Positions 1 through 11,078 of a stretch of 64,000 nt of DNA are shown here, piece after piece (the first letter of the stretch is position 1; every line of letters begins with the position of its first letter). This stretch comes from Sipunculus nudus (Eukaryota > Annelida > Sipuncula > Golfingiida > Sipunculidae). Both the position numbers and the translations under genes were made by a program. Below the pieces are notes generated by a model. The model was not told the origin of the DNA. It did not search any database and saw only the letters and a program-made list of their open reading frames with translations. Location: assembly GCA_026874595.1 (NCBI GenBank), contig CM049320.1, forward strand, positions 48,186,714 to 48,250,713, in the 5' to 3' direction.

Positions 1-354
1 CAGTTTGCTTTCGGGATTATAACAAGAACTTTACTTTTGGATTACAACGGATAGTTTTTGTGAATGAACTGGAATGTTATTCTCTGAGAAGATTTATGTG
101 AACTGTTCATCTGGGTTGTAAGTTATAAAGGACTTGTTGTCGCTGTGACAGTAGTGGTATCCATGAACTGTACACTTTATTTATATACTTGTATTGATTT
201 ACTGTTGTACTGTTGTTATACTGTGTAATTGTATTGGTTTAGTGTATTGTAATGTTAGGATTGTTTTAAGAATAAATTATAATTATTTGTTAACAAAAAA
301 ACACTGACTTCTTTATTCATTCCCCTAGACATTTCACGCTGCCCAGTGTTACAA
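1..354 (+). mobile_element. Possible 3' end of an LTR (retroelement fragment, cut by the window edge)
   Basis: The segment is T-rich, has an AATAAA polyadenylation signal near 271-276, and then a short stretch ending in CCCAGTGTTACA near 339-350. A polyadenylation signal followed by a short downstream part ending in -ACA is how Gypsy or BEL retroelement LTRs often end. The left boundary is outside the window. No primer-binding site, polypurine tract or gag/pol frame is visible. It could equally be the 3' end of an unrelated transcript or plain intergenic sequence. Confidence 0.25.
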
Positions 355-1140
355 AATCTGATTTTTTTTATCTCCATTGCCAAATGTATGTCCGTCACGA
401 CTACGTGATCTGTTGATATTAGGTTCCGTAACAATATTTTTATTTAGTAGTATCAGCCTGCACTTCAGGCACATCTTTCATTTAAAACGTACACGTCGTA
501 TTTCCGGACCCAGGCATAACCATCAATAAATGTTATTTTCATAGAGCTCCACATATATATAAACGGCAATATAATTCAAACGGTAAATGATGTACAATGG
601 CCTCGTGAGACTCCACCATGCCTTGCTTATTAATGGTGTTTGTTATAACAGACAATTCCTTGATTTGAAGTTTTGATTTGAACCAAAATATTATATTCGT
701 CGTATTTGCTTGAAAAAAAGGATAAAAGAAACTTTCAGGGGTCATATTTTTTCCAAAATTTAAAGCATTTAGCCATAATCTCTATAGTTTCCTATATTTT
801 GTTAACTACAAAATCGTGTTTTTGAAATAATTGCTATCAAATTTAATGAATTATTAAAGAACTTGATACAAAACTTATCATTGAAGACGTGCAGCTCTTT
901 TGTTGGCCTAGAACTGGATATGTAAGTGTTGCAGTGATACAAAAGTAAAGCCATCTAAAAATTAAACAGAATCCAACCATGTATATACATACATTAAGAT
1001 GCTGCGTGGATAATAAATGGTCAAGTTAATTTACCGTGAAAACCACGATTGTGCAGTGAAAACTCCTATATTTTTCCTATATTTTTGGCTGAAAATCTAT
1101 ATTTTTTTCTCAGGTCTTCCTATAAAATTACAATATATCC
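355..1140. other. Intergenic stretch, nothing recognised
   Basis: AT-rich unique-looking sequence. The short open frames on both strands have no recognisable domain or codon pattern, and I see no repeat or RNA gene. Confidence 0.5.
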
Positions 1141-1321
1141 TCAGGAATCTGGTGGCGCCCGGATTTTTACACAGTCAGGAGCCTGGTGGCGCCCCGAACT
1201 TTACACAGTCAGGAGCCTGGTGGCGCCCCGAACTTTACATAGTCAGGAGACTGGTGGCGCCCCGAACTTTACATAGTCAGGAGACTGGTGGCGCCCCGAA
1301 CTTTACATAGTCAGGAGACTG
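1141..1321 (+). repeat. 34-bp tandem repeat with GGCGCC core, about 5.3 copies
   Basis: Five head-to-tail 34-bp units, each with CTGGTGGCGCCC followed by GAACTTTACA and a TCAGGAG link. The first copy is the most diverged (GGATTTTT in place of CGAACTTT). The segment AGACTGGTGGCGCC is shared with the longer decayed repeat family at 5.1-7.6 kb, so this array probably grew from one copy of that family. Confidence 0.9.
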
Positions 1322-2519
1322 GGATCAGGAATCTTCGAAGAAATCGCCATCATTGCTCATCCCCAACATGGATCATATGTTGTGTAAATATAAACCGTTC
1401 TCAACTTTATATACAGCCCCAAAATCGTATGTGTTCACATTGTTCCTGATGAATCTGATGTAGCAGGATTTGGACAGTTAATGACTGGGGACTCCTGTAG
1501 CTGGTGTTTCACTGGGATTGTACATGGAGTGTTTCCATTGATTCTGATAAAAACAAATGTTGAAGGGCAAGAAACAAACGATGGGATGGATGATTGAACT
1601 GTAGTCATTGGAACCTGAGGAAAATCAAACATTCTAGAGATGATACTAGTTAAATCAACAAGCGATCTACTTTTCTGTCCACCCTTGCTCCAAAGTGTAT
1701 ATTTGGTCAATACAATATTTCCAAATGATTTCTGTGAATTGCAGTAATAGTTTAGAGCATAATATTCACACCCCTATATCTTGAAACGCGAGAAACTCAA
1801 TATATAAACAACACATATAAGGATGTAAAACGGTGGCTCACTCAGTTTGTTTGTTTGTATGTCAATATCAGTTAACTCCTGCGAAACCATTTAAAGAGCT
1901 CCGTGGCGTAAGATAAAAAGCACGAGAAAAATAGCACACAGCCTGTGGCCAGCATTCACTTGTTGAGACGTGACTCTCTATTTAGTACACCGGCCACAAG
2001 GTGACGCTGGCTCCGTTTTAGGGATCAGTTAACTCCTCCTCCACCAGAGGTCGTTTCTACTCCAAACGAACCTCTTCTAGTTTAAGGCACTGACAGACTC
2101 CCGGGACTGTTTGTCTCATCTGTCAAACTTTTAAAAAAAATCACATTTGTCATATTTCAAGGATACACCTGTTTACATTCCACATGCGCATGCTTACAAA
2201 AATATTACTTAAATATTACACCAATGTTTATGTAATTTGCCTTGAAACAACCCTTATTCATTACTCTCTCCACTTCATTTATACCTAAATCGCTGGTGTA
2301 TTTAGACGCCCCGGAGCATTGTGGGTCGTAGGTTTTAAAGTCCAGCAGAGTCGAACTGATGTAATACCGCTTCTGTGCAGTTAACCTGATCATACACGGA
2401 ATCACTGGACATTTTATTCTTCAAAGAGCGGGTAAACCTACTGAAAGCCGAGAGAAAAAGAGTTGTTTTGCCTGTGAAAGAACAGAATGGCTATGACTGA
2501 ACATTTTATATGTTTTCAG
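1322..2519. other. Intergenic stretch, nothing recognised
   Basis: Mixed-composition sequence with no domain-bearing frame. The part around 1,840-2,130 is less AT-rich than its surroundings and could be an old transposon remnant, but I find no terminal repeats or target duplication. Confidence 0.4.
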
Positions 2520-2536
2520 CCCCCCCCCCCCCCCCC
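2520..2536 (+). repeat. Poly-C tract (17 C)
   Basis: An uninterrupted run of C on the plus strand, the first of six such tracts in the window, all with C on this strand. Confidence 0.95.
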
Positions 2537-2789
2537 GGTGTATATATGGTGAATAATTACTACTCTTTCTTGCTGCTCTAACACTGAAAGTGTCCGATTG
2601 CAGAACTTAATGCTTTGAGGCTTGCATGTATAGTTTCTGAACTGAAAAAAAAACTATTACTTTGTCATTATATATGGGCTTGAAACTCCTTGATGAAAAG
2701 GCTTGATTTATAGCGCATTCGCCGCATATAAATGCTGCAACCAGATTACTCAAGAACGATTCTGTAGAGACATACGACGAATGACAGGC

Positions 2790-3270
2790 CATCCGTGCTC
2801 AATAATGGCGTACTGCACAGTGACAAACCCTCCAGGCTGTTTATTAGCGTACCGCACAATGACAAATCCTCCGTGCTACCTAATGGCGTAACGCACAGTG
2901 ACATACCCTCCGTGCTATATTATGGCGTACCGCACAGTGACAAACCCTCCGTGCTTTTTATGGCGTACCGCACAGTGACAAACTCTCCGTGCTGTCTATT
3001 GGCGTACCGCACAGTGACAAACCCTCCGTGCTATATAATGGCGTAACGAACACTGACAAACCCTCCGTGTTATATTAAGGTGTACCGCACAGTGACAAAC
3101 CCTCCATGCTATAAAATGGCGTACCGCACAGTGTTCAACCCTCCGTGATATATAATGGCGTACCGCACAGTGTTCAACCCTCCGTGATATATAATGGCGT
3201 ACCGCACAGTGACAAACCCTCCGTGCTATATAATGGCGTACCGCACAGTGACAAACCCTCCGTGCTATAT
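2790..3270 (+). repeat. 39-bp minisatellite, about 12 copies
   Basis: Units carry GGCGTACCGCACAGTGACAA followed by ACCCTCCGTGCTATATAAT. Copies differ by point changes and small length changes (for example GTGACAAAC versus GTGTTCAAC in two adjacent copies, pointing to a recent local duplication). No unit-length coding pattern is kept, because the frames are broken by indels. Confidence 0.95.
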
Positions 3271-3737
3271 CGGTACTTAATCATGAAATATTTCCCGTAA
3301 TGGACCTCAGTATGACAATCCCACCTTACAATAACTCTAGTTCATGCCGTTTTCGGAAAGGATTCCTCAATGACAATCCCCTCCATGAGCATGGACAGTA
3401 TATTATCTTTTTATATCATACAATATTTATTTTACTTATTTTTAAACATATCTTTTGATATGAATTTTAGTAGAAATTTTGGCAGAAGTTTTACCTATTT
3501 GCGTGTATTCACATACAACATTTAATCCTATTTTTCTTGTGGACATAAACCATACTTAAATAAAAGGCTGTTGATTTGCCGTATTTTAGTGTTTAATCTA
3601 TACTTTCATAACGATATAAGAATTGTTGAAAAATTAACATTTGGGTTTTACATGAAAATATGTACATATTTTACAGGGAACTGTCATCCTCGTACTGCTA
3701 TCATTTCCCTTTATCTACTTCAAGATACCTCTAAAAA
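3271..3737. other. Intergenic stretch, nothing recognised
   Basis: AT-rich sequence after the 39-bp array. The first ~120 bases resemble weak, decayed copies of the array (repeated CAATCCCMYC). Beyond that I see nothing. Confidence 0.4.
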
Positions 3738-4035
3738 CTAAAAATCTGTATTCTAAGGAATGCAAGCCATGTGGGGGTTCCTATTGCGGAATGCTTCCAA
3801 TTTTAAATCGTGTTTGCATTCACTTATTCGGCCCATATTCCCAGGTTCATTCATGCATAAATGATTGTACATTTGAGATTATTCCTTGATGACGTTCCTA
3901 AATCCGGGCTATGAGCCGGATCCACACCTAAATCTGATCGATTCTTCCTTACCCTATTCCCGAAATACCCTGAACATTTCATGAGATTCCGTTCACGAAT
4001 ATTGCCTGAGTTTTATTGTAAACAAACACGCAAAC
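3738..4035 (+). mobile_element. Dispersed repeat, copy 1 (unclassified, about 300 bp)
   Basis: This segment aligns by eye with 13,873-14,143 in the same orientation. Shared landmarks in order: TGTATTCT-AGGAAT; a block before GGCCCATATTCCCA; a TCCTTGAT block; ATGAGCCGG followed by ATCCACACC or ATACACC; TTCTTC plus CCATTTCC- or CCTATTCC-like sequence; TTGCATGAGT or TTGCCTGAGT; and AACAAACG or AACAAACAC. Similarity is patchy, which suggests an old family. No terminal inverted repeats, poly-A tail or tRNA promoter boxes were found, so the class is unknown. Confidence 0.75.
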
Positions 4036-4588
4036 ACACATACATGCACCCAAACATACGAATGGGATTGAAAACGTACCCTCCTTGCAGAGGGAGAAAA
4101 ATTATAGTATATGTCGCCTATAGAGGTATATACACCTACTTTTTGTCCCAGTCCATTGAATCGTGTTTCTGGTACCTATCATTGTGTTAAGCATGTGGAC
4201 CTGATATATTATGACTCAATTAACCGTGAACAAATAAGAATATAAGTTTGAGAAGAGTCCTGTTTTTGTATTATTAAGTCTATATAGGACGCATGTTTGG
4301 TCCTGTATATATTTTGTTTGTTCACCGATACATATTACAATGAAAAAAAATGCCTACAAAAATTAGTATATTCCATTGTTTTCATGAAAAGTTCCTATTA
4401 ATGGTTCCTCAGGGTAGCGTTTATTAATTTGTGCTCATTGTCTCTGAGAAACCTTATGCAGTATAATTAAAGAGAATACTTGATGAAACCCAGAGGTAGT
4501 CTATACATAACAGGACAACTTGTGCTTATTGAGATAAAGAAACTCACCATCCAACATTGTGTATATGTATACTTGTATAAAGTCATTG
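4036..4588. other. Intergenic stretch, nothing recognised
   Basis: AT-rich sequence without a recognisable gene, RNA or repeat. Confidence 0.4.
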
Positions 4589-4606
4589 CCCCCCCCCCCC
4601 CCCCCC
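4589..4606 (+). repeat. Poly-C tract (18 C)
   Basis: An uninterrupted plus-strand C run inside AT-rich sequence. Confidence 0.95.
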
Positions 4607-4700
4607 GCACTGTTACCACTACTTACTTCAAGTCAGATTTTATACATTACAAGAGCACTGCACAGTGCAAAATAAGCCCCTCGTATTTCTTGTGACCTCT

Positions 4701-4930
4701 GACCTCATTAAATATGCATTGCTTTTGCTGAGGATCCAGGTGAGAATCTCTGTTGGTAAATATTTATAAAGAATTTCATGAAATCCATCAAAGTTGTTTT
4801 AGTCATCATGGTACCACCAGTCAGTGAACTCATTAAATATGCATGGATTTTGCAGGGAATGAAACTTAGGAGAGATATCTTATTATATGAATAAAATCCA
4901 TCAAAGTCACGGTTAGTTATCGCCGTGACA
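4701..4930 (+). repeat. Decayed tandem duplication, about 124-bp period, 2 copies
   Basis: Two adjacent copies share CTCATTAAATATGCAT (near 4,704 and 4,828), a TTTTGC-GG block, then ATCCATCAAAGT (near 4,782 and 4,898) and a TTAGTYATC block. Spacing between the copies is about 124 bp. Divergence is considerable. Confidence 0.7.
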
Positions 4931-5109
4931 CTAAAAGTTGATGGGACGGACTTTTATTTTTAATGTAATACCTGTTTTAAAGTTATAGTTAGTTTATTCA
5001 ACTATCAAATATTTGACCAAAGTTTCTGGTAACAGATACTGTAATTTTCGGAGAACTACTCCGAGACATATTGACGGTTCTTTCTGAAACCCGGCATAAT
5101 TTTAGGGTC

Positions 5110-5880
5110 ACATGTGAACTGATCACAATAAAGATAAGTGGCGCCACCTACAACCCTTATATTTTGGGTAACTTTTTAATACACAAGATTGGTGGTACCA
5201 CCTACAATCAAATATTCGAAGAATATATCCATACATTTATCTTAGTAGTGGTTCAATGTATCAGCCTGATATATGTTGCATGTCCTCAGAGAATGGGTTG
5301 CCTCGTTTTGTATACAGGACTTTGGCTGCCAAATACAATCTTTTTTTGCGTGGTGTACGTCTGTGCATCTGTTTTGAGTGAAAGTCATACATATCTCAGA
5401 AGTGGTTTGACTAAGAGTGGCCTGAAATGTTGCATGTCCATCCATCTTGTTTCTCGTACACAAACTTGTGGCGCCTCAGGGCCTGTGACCTCAACGCATT
5501 CATTTCAGGAGTGGTTTGATGTATCCGCCATATAGTTTGCTTGTACATAGATTTTTGAATGTTTTATCTTGTATACAAGACCCATGGTGCTATTTATAAT
5601 CAATTTCGTCTGGCGTCATTCTGTTGTTTTTTTTCTGTTTTTTTTTTTTGTTTGTTTTTTTTTTTTTTTGCAAAAATCACAAATATCTCAAGAATGGTTG
5701 AACGAATCGGACCTGAAATATTGCCTGTCTATCCATATGAGATAGCTTTCTTTCTCATTAACAAGACAGGTGGCGCCGCCTACAATTTTCTTTCAGGTTT
5801 GTCTCTCCGTGCGTCTTGGGATACTTTGGTATCTCTGCTCGACAAATGGACGGGTGAAGCGCCAGCAGACATACCATGAC
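5110..5880 (+). repeat. Decayed ~140-bp tandem repeat with GGTGGCGCCACC core, block 1
   Basis: Copies are recognised by the string TACACAAGACTGGTGGCGCC, CACCTACAATC and variants near 5,130, 5,185, 5,310, 5,460, 5,570 and 5,760. Between them recurs a second landmark, CAGCCTGAAAT then GCATGTCCATCCATCTT. Spacing is irregular, roughly 110-190 bp. The core is a 12-bp perfect palindrome in the best copies. T-runs at 5,619-5,670 interrupt it. Open frames across the block do not keep a protein-repeat phase, so I read it as non-coding satellite-like sequence. Confidence 0.75.
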
Positions 5881-6805
5881 TAACTGTATCCACGCAATAC
5901 TGATTCGGCGGAACATGCAGTCGCTTTTCGATTACATATTCTGGATATTATTTGGAATTTCCAACTCATAATATGATTAACTTAAATTAGAGAAGGAAAG
6001 ATGAAAATTAGTGTCGTCTTTGGTTCCATATTGAGATCCTTGCAAAATAATATATTTTAAAGTCTAATACTTCATAAAAATATATATGTATAGTTCATCT
6101 CATTTCAAATTGAAGTACAACATTAATGATACACAATATGTATCGCTGCCTTTATCCTCCTCCTACTTTTATTGGTCTTATTACGTTGACCTTTATTCTA
6201 TTATTAAAATATAGTGATGGAATAATGTTTAATGATGTAAATGTAAATGTAACTTACACTTGAGAAAATGTATAATAGAATCTTGTCATAAACATATCAT
6301 GCCTGAAGTCTTATAATTCTTTGAAACGTACAGAGCTCTACTCTCACGCATTTTCGTTCGCTGAAGTTGCTGTTGATTTTTTTTCTGATATATGACTGAA
6401 TGAAAAAATAGTCTTCTTCTGCAACACTGCTTATTCTAATTCTGTAAAAATGCATAAGAATGATTCTTAGGTGGTCTTTGTTCAAGTTAACGAAAATTGT
6501 TTTTGGCTGAATTATTGGACCTTTAACAATGAAAGGACTGTGGGATAGATGGCAAACAAAGCTTGTAAATTTATTGTAGTCAACGATGGAGCTATGTTGG
6601 TGTATAAGCAGAGCTGTACAGGCATCATAAATAATTTGTGTAAAAATCGACCTTATGTGTGAGAAAAAAACAATAAAATATATCTGTATTCTGATTTTCC
6701 TTTAATAGGCATCTGTTATCATTCTACACATTTTTGATAAAAAGATCTGATGAATATGTAAGCATGAAAAAAACTTTATAGCCAGTCTTATAGTATGTGT
6801 AAACC
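5881..6805. other. Intergenic stretch, nothing recognised
   Basis: Strongly AT-rich sequence lying between the two blocks of the GGCGCC repeat family. No gene, RNA or clear repeat seen. Confidence 0.4.
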
Positions 6806-6950
6806 GATTTGGCAACAGGCCTAGATTGTATCTGTATCTATAAATAGCTTGGCAGACCTCCAACTATTTCAGACTTGGCAACGGGCAAAATTTCAGTTTG
6901 GGTTTATTTATAGCTTTGGCAGACTGCCGACTGTATAAGATTAGACAACA
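6806..6950 (+). repeat. Decayed ~68-bp tandem duplication, 2 copies
   Basis: TTGGCAACAGGC or TTGGCAACGGGC begins each copy. Each then carries TATAAATAGCTTGGCAGAC or TTTATAGCTTTGGCAGAC and a CAACTAT or CGACTGTAT block. A third, weaker start (TAGACAACAGATC) follows. Confidence 0.65.
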
Positions 6951-7119
6951 GATCAAGAGTTCAGCCAGTGCAACCAGGTACAGGTCAAGAGTTCACACGG
7001 TGCTGTAGCTGCACCTGCACTTTAGTTTGGGTTCACTAGGGGGCAACTGTCTGCCTTAGTTGAGTTTGAGTCATCTGAGTGTACCCGACTATAAACCCCC
7101 CACCTTTACCTTTATCTCT

Positions 7120-7560
7120 GAAACTTCGTCTACACAAGACTGGTGGCGCCAACTACAATAATGTTTGAAGAGTGTATGTCCCTTCTTATTTCTTAGGAGT
7201 GATTTGACATGTCAGCCTGAAATTGTGCATGTCCAGACATCTCGAATAGCTCAATTGTATACAAGACTTGTGGCGCCACCTACAATCTTTTTTTTTTTTT
7301 GGGTGTCATGCATCTGTGCACATAGCTCAACAGCTGTTTGTAGTATCTGCCGGAAATTTTACATGTCCATACATCTTCGATGGCTTTCTCATACACAAAA
7401 CGGTTGCACCACCTTTTTAACATTTCTGTGTTGTGTGTATCAATGCCAGTATTTCAGGAGTGACGTTTGTGTAATTGTTTCTTGTACTCGGGTTCAAAAT
7501 GTTCAGTACTTGCATTGTTCATGTATATGTCACACATGTACCTGAAAAATAATCAAGTAC
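7120..7560 (+). repeat. Decayed ~140-bp tandem repeat with GGTGGCGCCACC core, block 2
   Basis: Same family and orientation as block 1. GGCGCC cores lie near 7,145 and 7,273, and a mutated core (GGTTGCACCACC) near 7,410. The CAGCCTGAAAT and GCATGTCCA landmarks recur near 7,215 and 7,350. Spacing here is about 130-140 bp, the cleanest measure of the unit length. Confidence 0.75.
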
Positions 7561-8108
7561 TTTTCAAATAATGGTCAAGCATGTAATTATAGAAGCATTA
7601 TACGTGGTTTATATCCGATTGCACAGGTTTGCATTTGGCCTGTGGGTGTTGTTGATTGATTGATTGACTATATACTTTGTAGATCGTGATGTGTTGTCAA
7701 AATTTGTTGTTTCATTTAAAAATTTGTTGTTTTCTTTGACAGACAGGGGGATTGGAAAAGAAGGTGACGTACACACACACACGTGTACATCTTTTTCACC
7801 AGGGTGGAGAGAGGCCACATAGCATATTACTAGTATATCCCCATAGGTTTTGTCAATTAGAATATTACCATTTTGCAAATAAAAAGGTATACTTTTAAAT
7901 CCGTAGAATATAAGTCTTCATGAAACCCACTGAGTTACAAATTTTCTCAAATATCAATGATTTGTAGGATTTCAGAATATGAGATAACAAAATTACCAAA
8001 ATGAATGATTGATAATATGACGTGATTCACCCATTTCGACGAGACGGCCGTCAAACGCGCATATTTATTGCGAAATATTGGCAGTTCCAAAGGGGCCACT
8101 GGCCGGGA
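7561..8108. other. Intergenic stretch, mostly unassigned
   Basis: Contains a short (AC)n tract near 7,770-7,783. The words CACCAGGGTGGAGAGAGG near 7,790-7,815 resemble a conserved body motif of some invertebrate SINEs, but there is too little to call an element. Confidence 0.35.
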
Positions 8109-8288
8109 CCCCCCCCCCCCCCCCCTTCCGGTATTTTATAAGCAAACTGCTTCAAAATAGTTAGATTACTTATAATTTGAATGAAATTCGTAACATTTTC
8201 AACACCGCACGAGAGGATGACCCCCTCCTCGGCCGCTACACACCCTCTGCAATCGGGACAGAAGGTAGCCCCCCCCCCCCCCCCCCCC
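8109..8288 (+). repeat. Two poly-C tracts (17 C and 20 C) 143 bp apart
   Basis: C runs at 8,109-8,125 and 8,269-8,288, both on the plus strand. The sequence between them has more CpG than the surroundings and contains CCCCCTCCTCGGCCG. Such tracts could form i-motif or G-quadruplex structures, but that is inference. Confidence 0.95.
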
Positions 8289-9287
8289 AACACACATTGC
8301 AAAGTAATTACACCCCATTGAATTATGTATATATATTTATTAATCGGCCGTTAACGGTTACGGGATTGGCTGCTGAAGTTTACCGAGGGTCTGCTGCCTC
8401 TCCTCTTCGCTCGTGGAAGAATGTGGTGTGCCCCGCGGGTAATCACGCCAATTAATCCATAGCCAGCAAACAGACGAAGCCTTAAATATTCACACGTGCG
8501 GCATCTCTGTGAACGCTTAGGCACCTTCTCGTTTTACATATTTTTTGTACAAATGCGCATTTGTTGCCTGGGTATACTTTCATTAGCTGAGTTACACTTT
8601 TTTTTTCTTTACCTATGCACAAGAACCTGTCGTATAAATAAGTGTACTTTATTTTTAAGCATATAAAAATACAAAATACGTAAGCTGATTACACAACTAC
8701 GACTAGGCCTGTAATTAAGCAAAACATATCTATTATAATTACAAGCATTTGTCTCTGAAACAAGACATGTCCTAAGAACTTTTGATAAGCTCTACCGTTA
8801 GATTCAGGCACTCCTGGTTGGAGCACTGGTTGTAAGAATTATAGCTGAATGGCAAGCTTGCTGGTCAACCAGGGAGCAAGCTTACTGGTCAAGCGGTACA
8901 TTCAGTACCCATAAGTAGTATTGATCCCGGCCCGCCTGCCCCGGTGATCGGTTGATAATAATTAATGGCCCAAATATAGTGAATGACGTTCCGAGTATAT
9001 CCGATTTGTATTCGGTAATGCCCGTGATGAGACACCGGTTCGCTCTGCTTGTACTCTACACAACTACTAACTCACTGTGAGTGGGACTGAGTGCTTGCTC
9101 CAGGGCTGGGACACCCGCTGCTATTTTGGACTATTTCTACTTTTCGCGGCAAAACCACGACTTTGGGCTCACTTGGTTTGAAGGAAACGAGTTGGATTAC
9201 CTGCTCGGGCGGCCGGTAGGCCATCGTCTTGTTATGTTCTGCATGTACACAACCACAAAAAGTGGGCAATTGAGCAGTGAGAGAGAG
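8289..9287. promoter_or_regulatory. Upstream region of agrin, probable promoter-proximal DNA
   Basis: The kilobase before the NtA exon is richer in G+C and CpG than the rest of the window, with several GC-rich words around 8,340-8,450, 8,925-8,950 and 9,080-9,230. No other gene lies between, so it is the natural place for agrin's promoter. I cannot identify individual factor sites with confidence. Confidence 0.4.
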
Positions 9288-9293
9288 TATATA
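9288..9293 (+). promoter_or_regulatory. TATA-like sequence upstream of the agrin start codon
   Basis: TATATA sits 110 bp upstream of the ATG at 9,398. If it works as a TATA box, transcription would begin near 9,318-9,325 and the 5' leader would be about 75 nt. AT-rich hexamers are common by chance and an upstream non-coding exon cannot be excluded; a TTACAG ends just before GTAAAACC at 9,391. Confidence 0.3.
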
Positions 9294-9397
9294 CCTTACC
9301 CTGCTAAGTACGCTAGTCACCGCACTTACCGCAGTTCATTCATTCCGCAGATCTACATCTGAGCTCACGGTGACAGGTGTGTATTACAGGTAAAACC

Positions 9398-9836
9398 ATG
9401 ACGGCGTTTGTATACTTCATTATAGCGTCTTGTATTGGATGGACAAGTTGTAACCATGTGCTACGTAACTGTGTAGACTGGCAGAAAACATTTGAAGAAC
9501 GGGAAGAGGAGGCAAACGTGGTGATGACGGGCACAGTGAAAAACCTCTTCCCAGACGTCGAGCATCCCAAAATGTATCGCGGAGATGTTGAAATTAAACG
9601 AGTTATTAAAGGCACCAACATGATCACCAGGTTACCAGGGTTACATAGTCCTTTCTATCGCAAAATGGTTACAGTGGATGGGTTTGGAGACCCTCATATA
9701 TGTGATAGCGACATACATAAATATGACACCAGAATTTTTATGTTGTCATTACTGAAAAATGGACATTTGAAATTAAATTCAAGTCTGGAGAGAATTACTT
9801 ACAACAACCTGAACAGAGCAGACGCAGCAGTACAAA
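9398..9836 (+). CDS. AGRN: Agrin, first coding exon (signal peptide + NtA domain), 5' part of gene
   Basis: The exon encodes 146 codons plus one base (phase 1 donor). Residues 1-18 form a hydrophobic signal peptide (MTAFVYFIIASCIGWTSC). Residues about 22-146 match the N-terminal agrin (NtA) domain. The diagnostic strings are EREEEANVVMTGTV (34-47), GFGDPHICD (95-103), DTRIFML (110-116) and LNSSLERIT (126-134). C25 and C102 are placed to form the domain's disulfide, and N127-S-S is a potential N-glycosylation site. In vertebrate agrin the NtA domain binds the laminin gamma-1 coiled coil and anchors this heparan sulfate proteoglycan in basement membranes; that role is inferred here. The ATG has A at -3; a longer frame begins upstream only with a non-ATG codon. 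The Kazal/follistatin-like and laminin-G exons expected next are absent from the window, so the gene is incomplete here. Confidence 0.93.
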
Positions 9837-9842
9837 GTAAGT
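9837..9842 (+). other. Splice donor of agrin exon 1
   Basis: GTAAGT follows AAA, a near-ideal 5' splice site. The frame runs into TAA two codons later, so splicing here is needed for any agrin longer than the NtA domain. The matching acceptor is not identifiable in the window. Confidence 0.85.
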
Positions 9843-11070
9843 AATTGTTACATTATATCATCATAAGATACTTGCCAATGATTATTTATAACCAAACAAA
9901 CATGAAACACACTTAAATCAATATATATTGAGTAAAAGGATCAATTATTTTTTCAGTTATGGACATGAATGGCAATTTTAATGTAAACAAATCTTTTGAC
10001 AACGTAAGGTATATTGGATTAACAGATTGCATGGAATAAGATCAATTGACCTGCCTGACAGTATGAGTAGGCCTACATTGGAAATACAGCAGCAATTGTG
10101 AGTTAACTGTACAATCAACTTAAATGAACAACAGGAAAAGACTGATAGTGTATAGGTTATTTATGACAATGCAGATTATAGAGTACCCAGTAAGCTTTCA
10201 TTTACATGCATAATTTATCAAGATATTGTCAAGTGTCCTGTGATTTGAACAGAATAACATCAATCATTTGCAAAATAAATGACTAGAATATTACATCACC
10301 TTTTTTCTTGTGTAACCACATTCCTAAGAGACATGGTCACTGATAAGCCTTATCACACCACAGGTATATCAGATATGACACTGAATGATTGTTATTTATA
10401 ACAGCAAAAAGTGATGCGAGGACAGGTGGAGAGGTATCAGTGAGCAGCACTGCTCAAGAGATCTCTCAGTGGTGTATAACATTTATTGATAAAAAATAAA
10501 CTCCAATTGTTAATGAAATGTGTCAGAAATATGTGACTGTTTTAAATGCTGATGTTTGTTAAAAGGGAACGAGACAACATTTGTACCATCACGCAAGATA
10601 AACAGTGGACAGCTGCTTGTAGAAGAGTTTTTAGCTTGGCTGGCTTATGGTCATGTGGAGATTTAGCTTTTGGTTTTCCCTCTACCATAGCAGGCCCAAA
10701 ACCATAAACATCAGACATCATACCTAGAAAATTCTACCTTTATATAAAAGCAAGTCATGAGACAGTCACCCTAACAACATGACCTAAAGCAGAATTATGT
10801 GTCTCCAGTGAGCCATGTCCCAATGGGAGAATACATGATCTAATTTTAACTTACTAGTGTGTAAGGTTATTGGACAGATCTTTTGTTTCAAGTTGTTTCA
10901 CTTACACAGATCACAGTGTCAGATGGTTTACAATGTCAACAAAATCAGCCATTCATTTATTTAATTTCTTCACAATGTCAGTGATAGTTTAAATCCACTA
11001 CAGTTGGTCAATTTTGAGTGAAAAATAATAGGCCTACAGAAATCTGATTGTGTACACAAAAATTGTCAGG
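9843..11070. other. Intronic stretch, nothing recognised
   Basis: AT-rich, unique-looking sequence with stops frequent in all frames. No repeat or RNA gene seen. Confidence 0.5.
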
Positions 11071-11078
11071 TTGATTGC

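Noticed and set aside
539-745. Short frames of 60-90 codons scattered through non-repetitive DNA
   Set aside because: No recognisable domain, no codon signature, and a density expected by chance.
1141-1321. TGGCGCCCCGAAC as a retroelement primer-binding site
   Set aside because: It resembles a tRNA-Lys-type site, but it is repeated five times in tandem with no LTR directly upstream and no gag frame downstream.
5071-5535. A 154-codon plus-strand frame
   Set aside because: Falls entirely within the decayed GGCGCC repeat block; no domain and composition like its surroundings.
9072-9320. Minus-strand and overlapping plus-strand frames just upstream of the agrin exon
   Set aside because: No domain or signal; they reflect the higher G+C of the promoter region.
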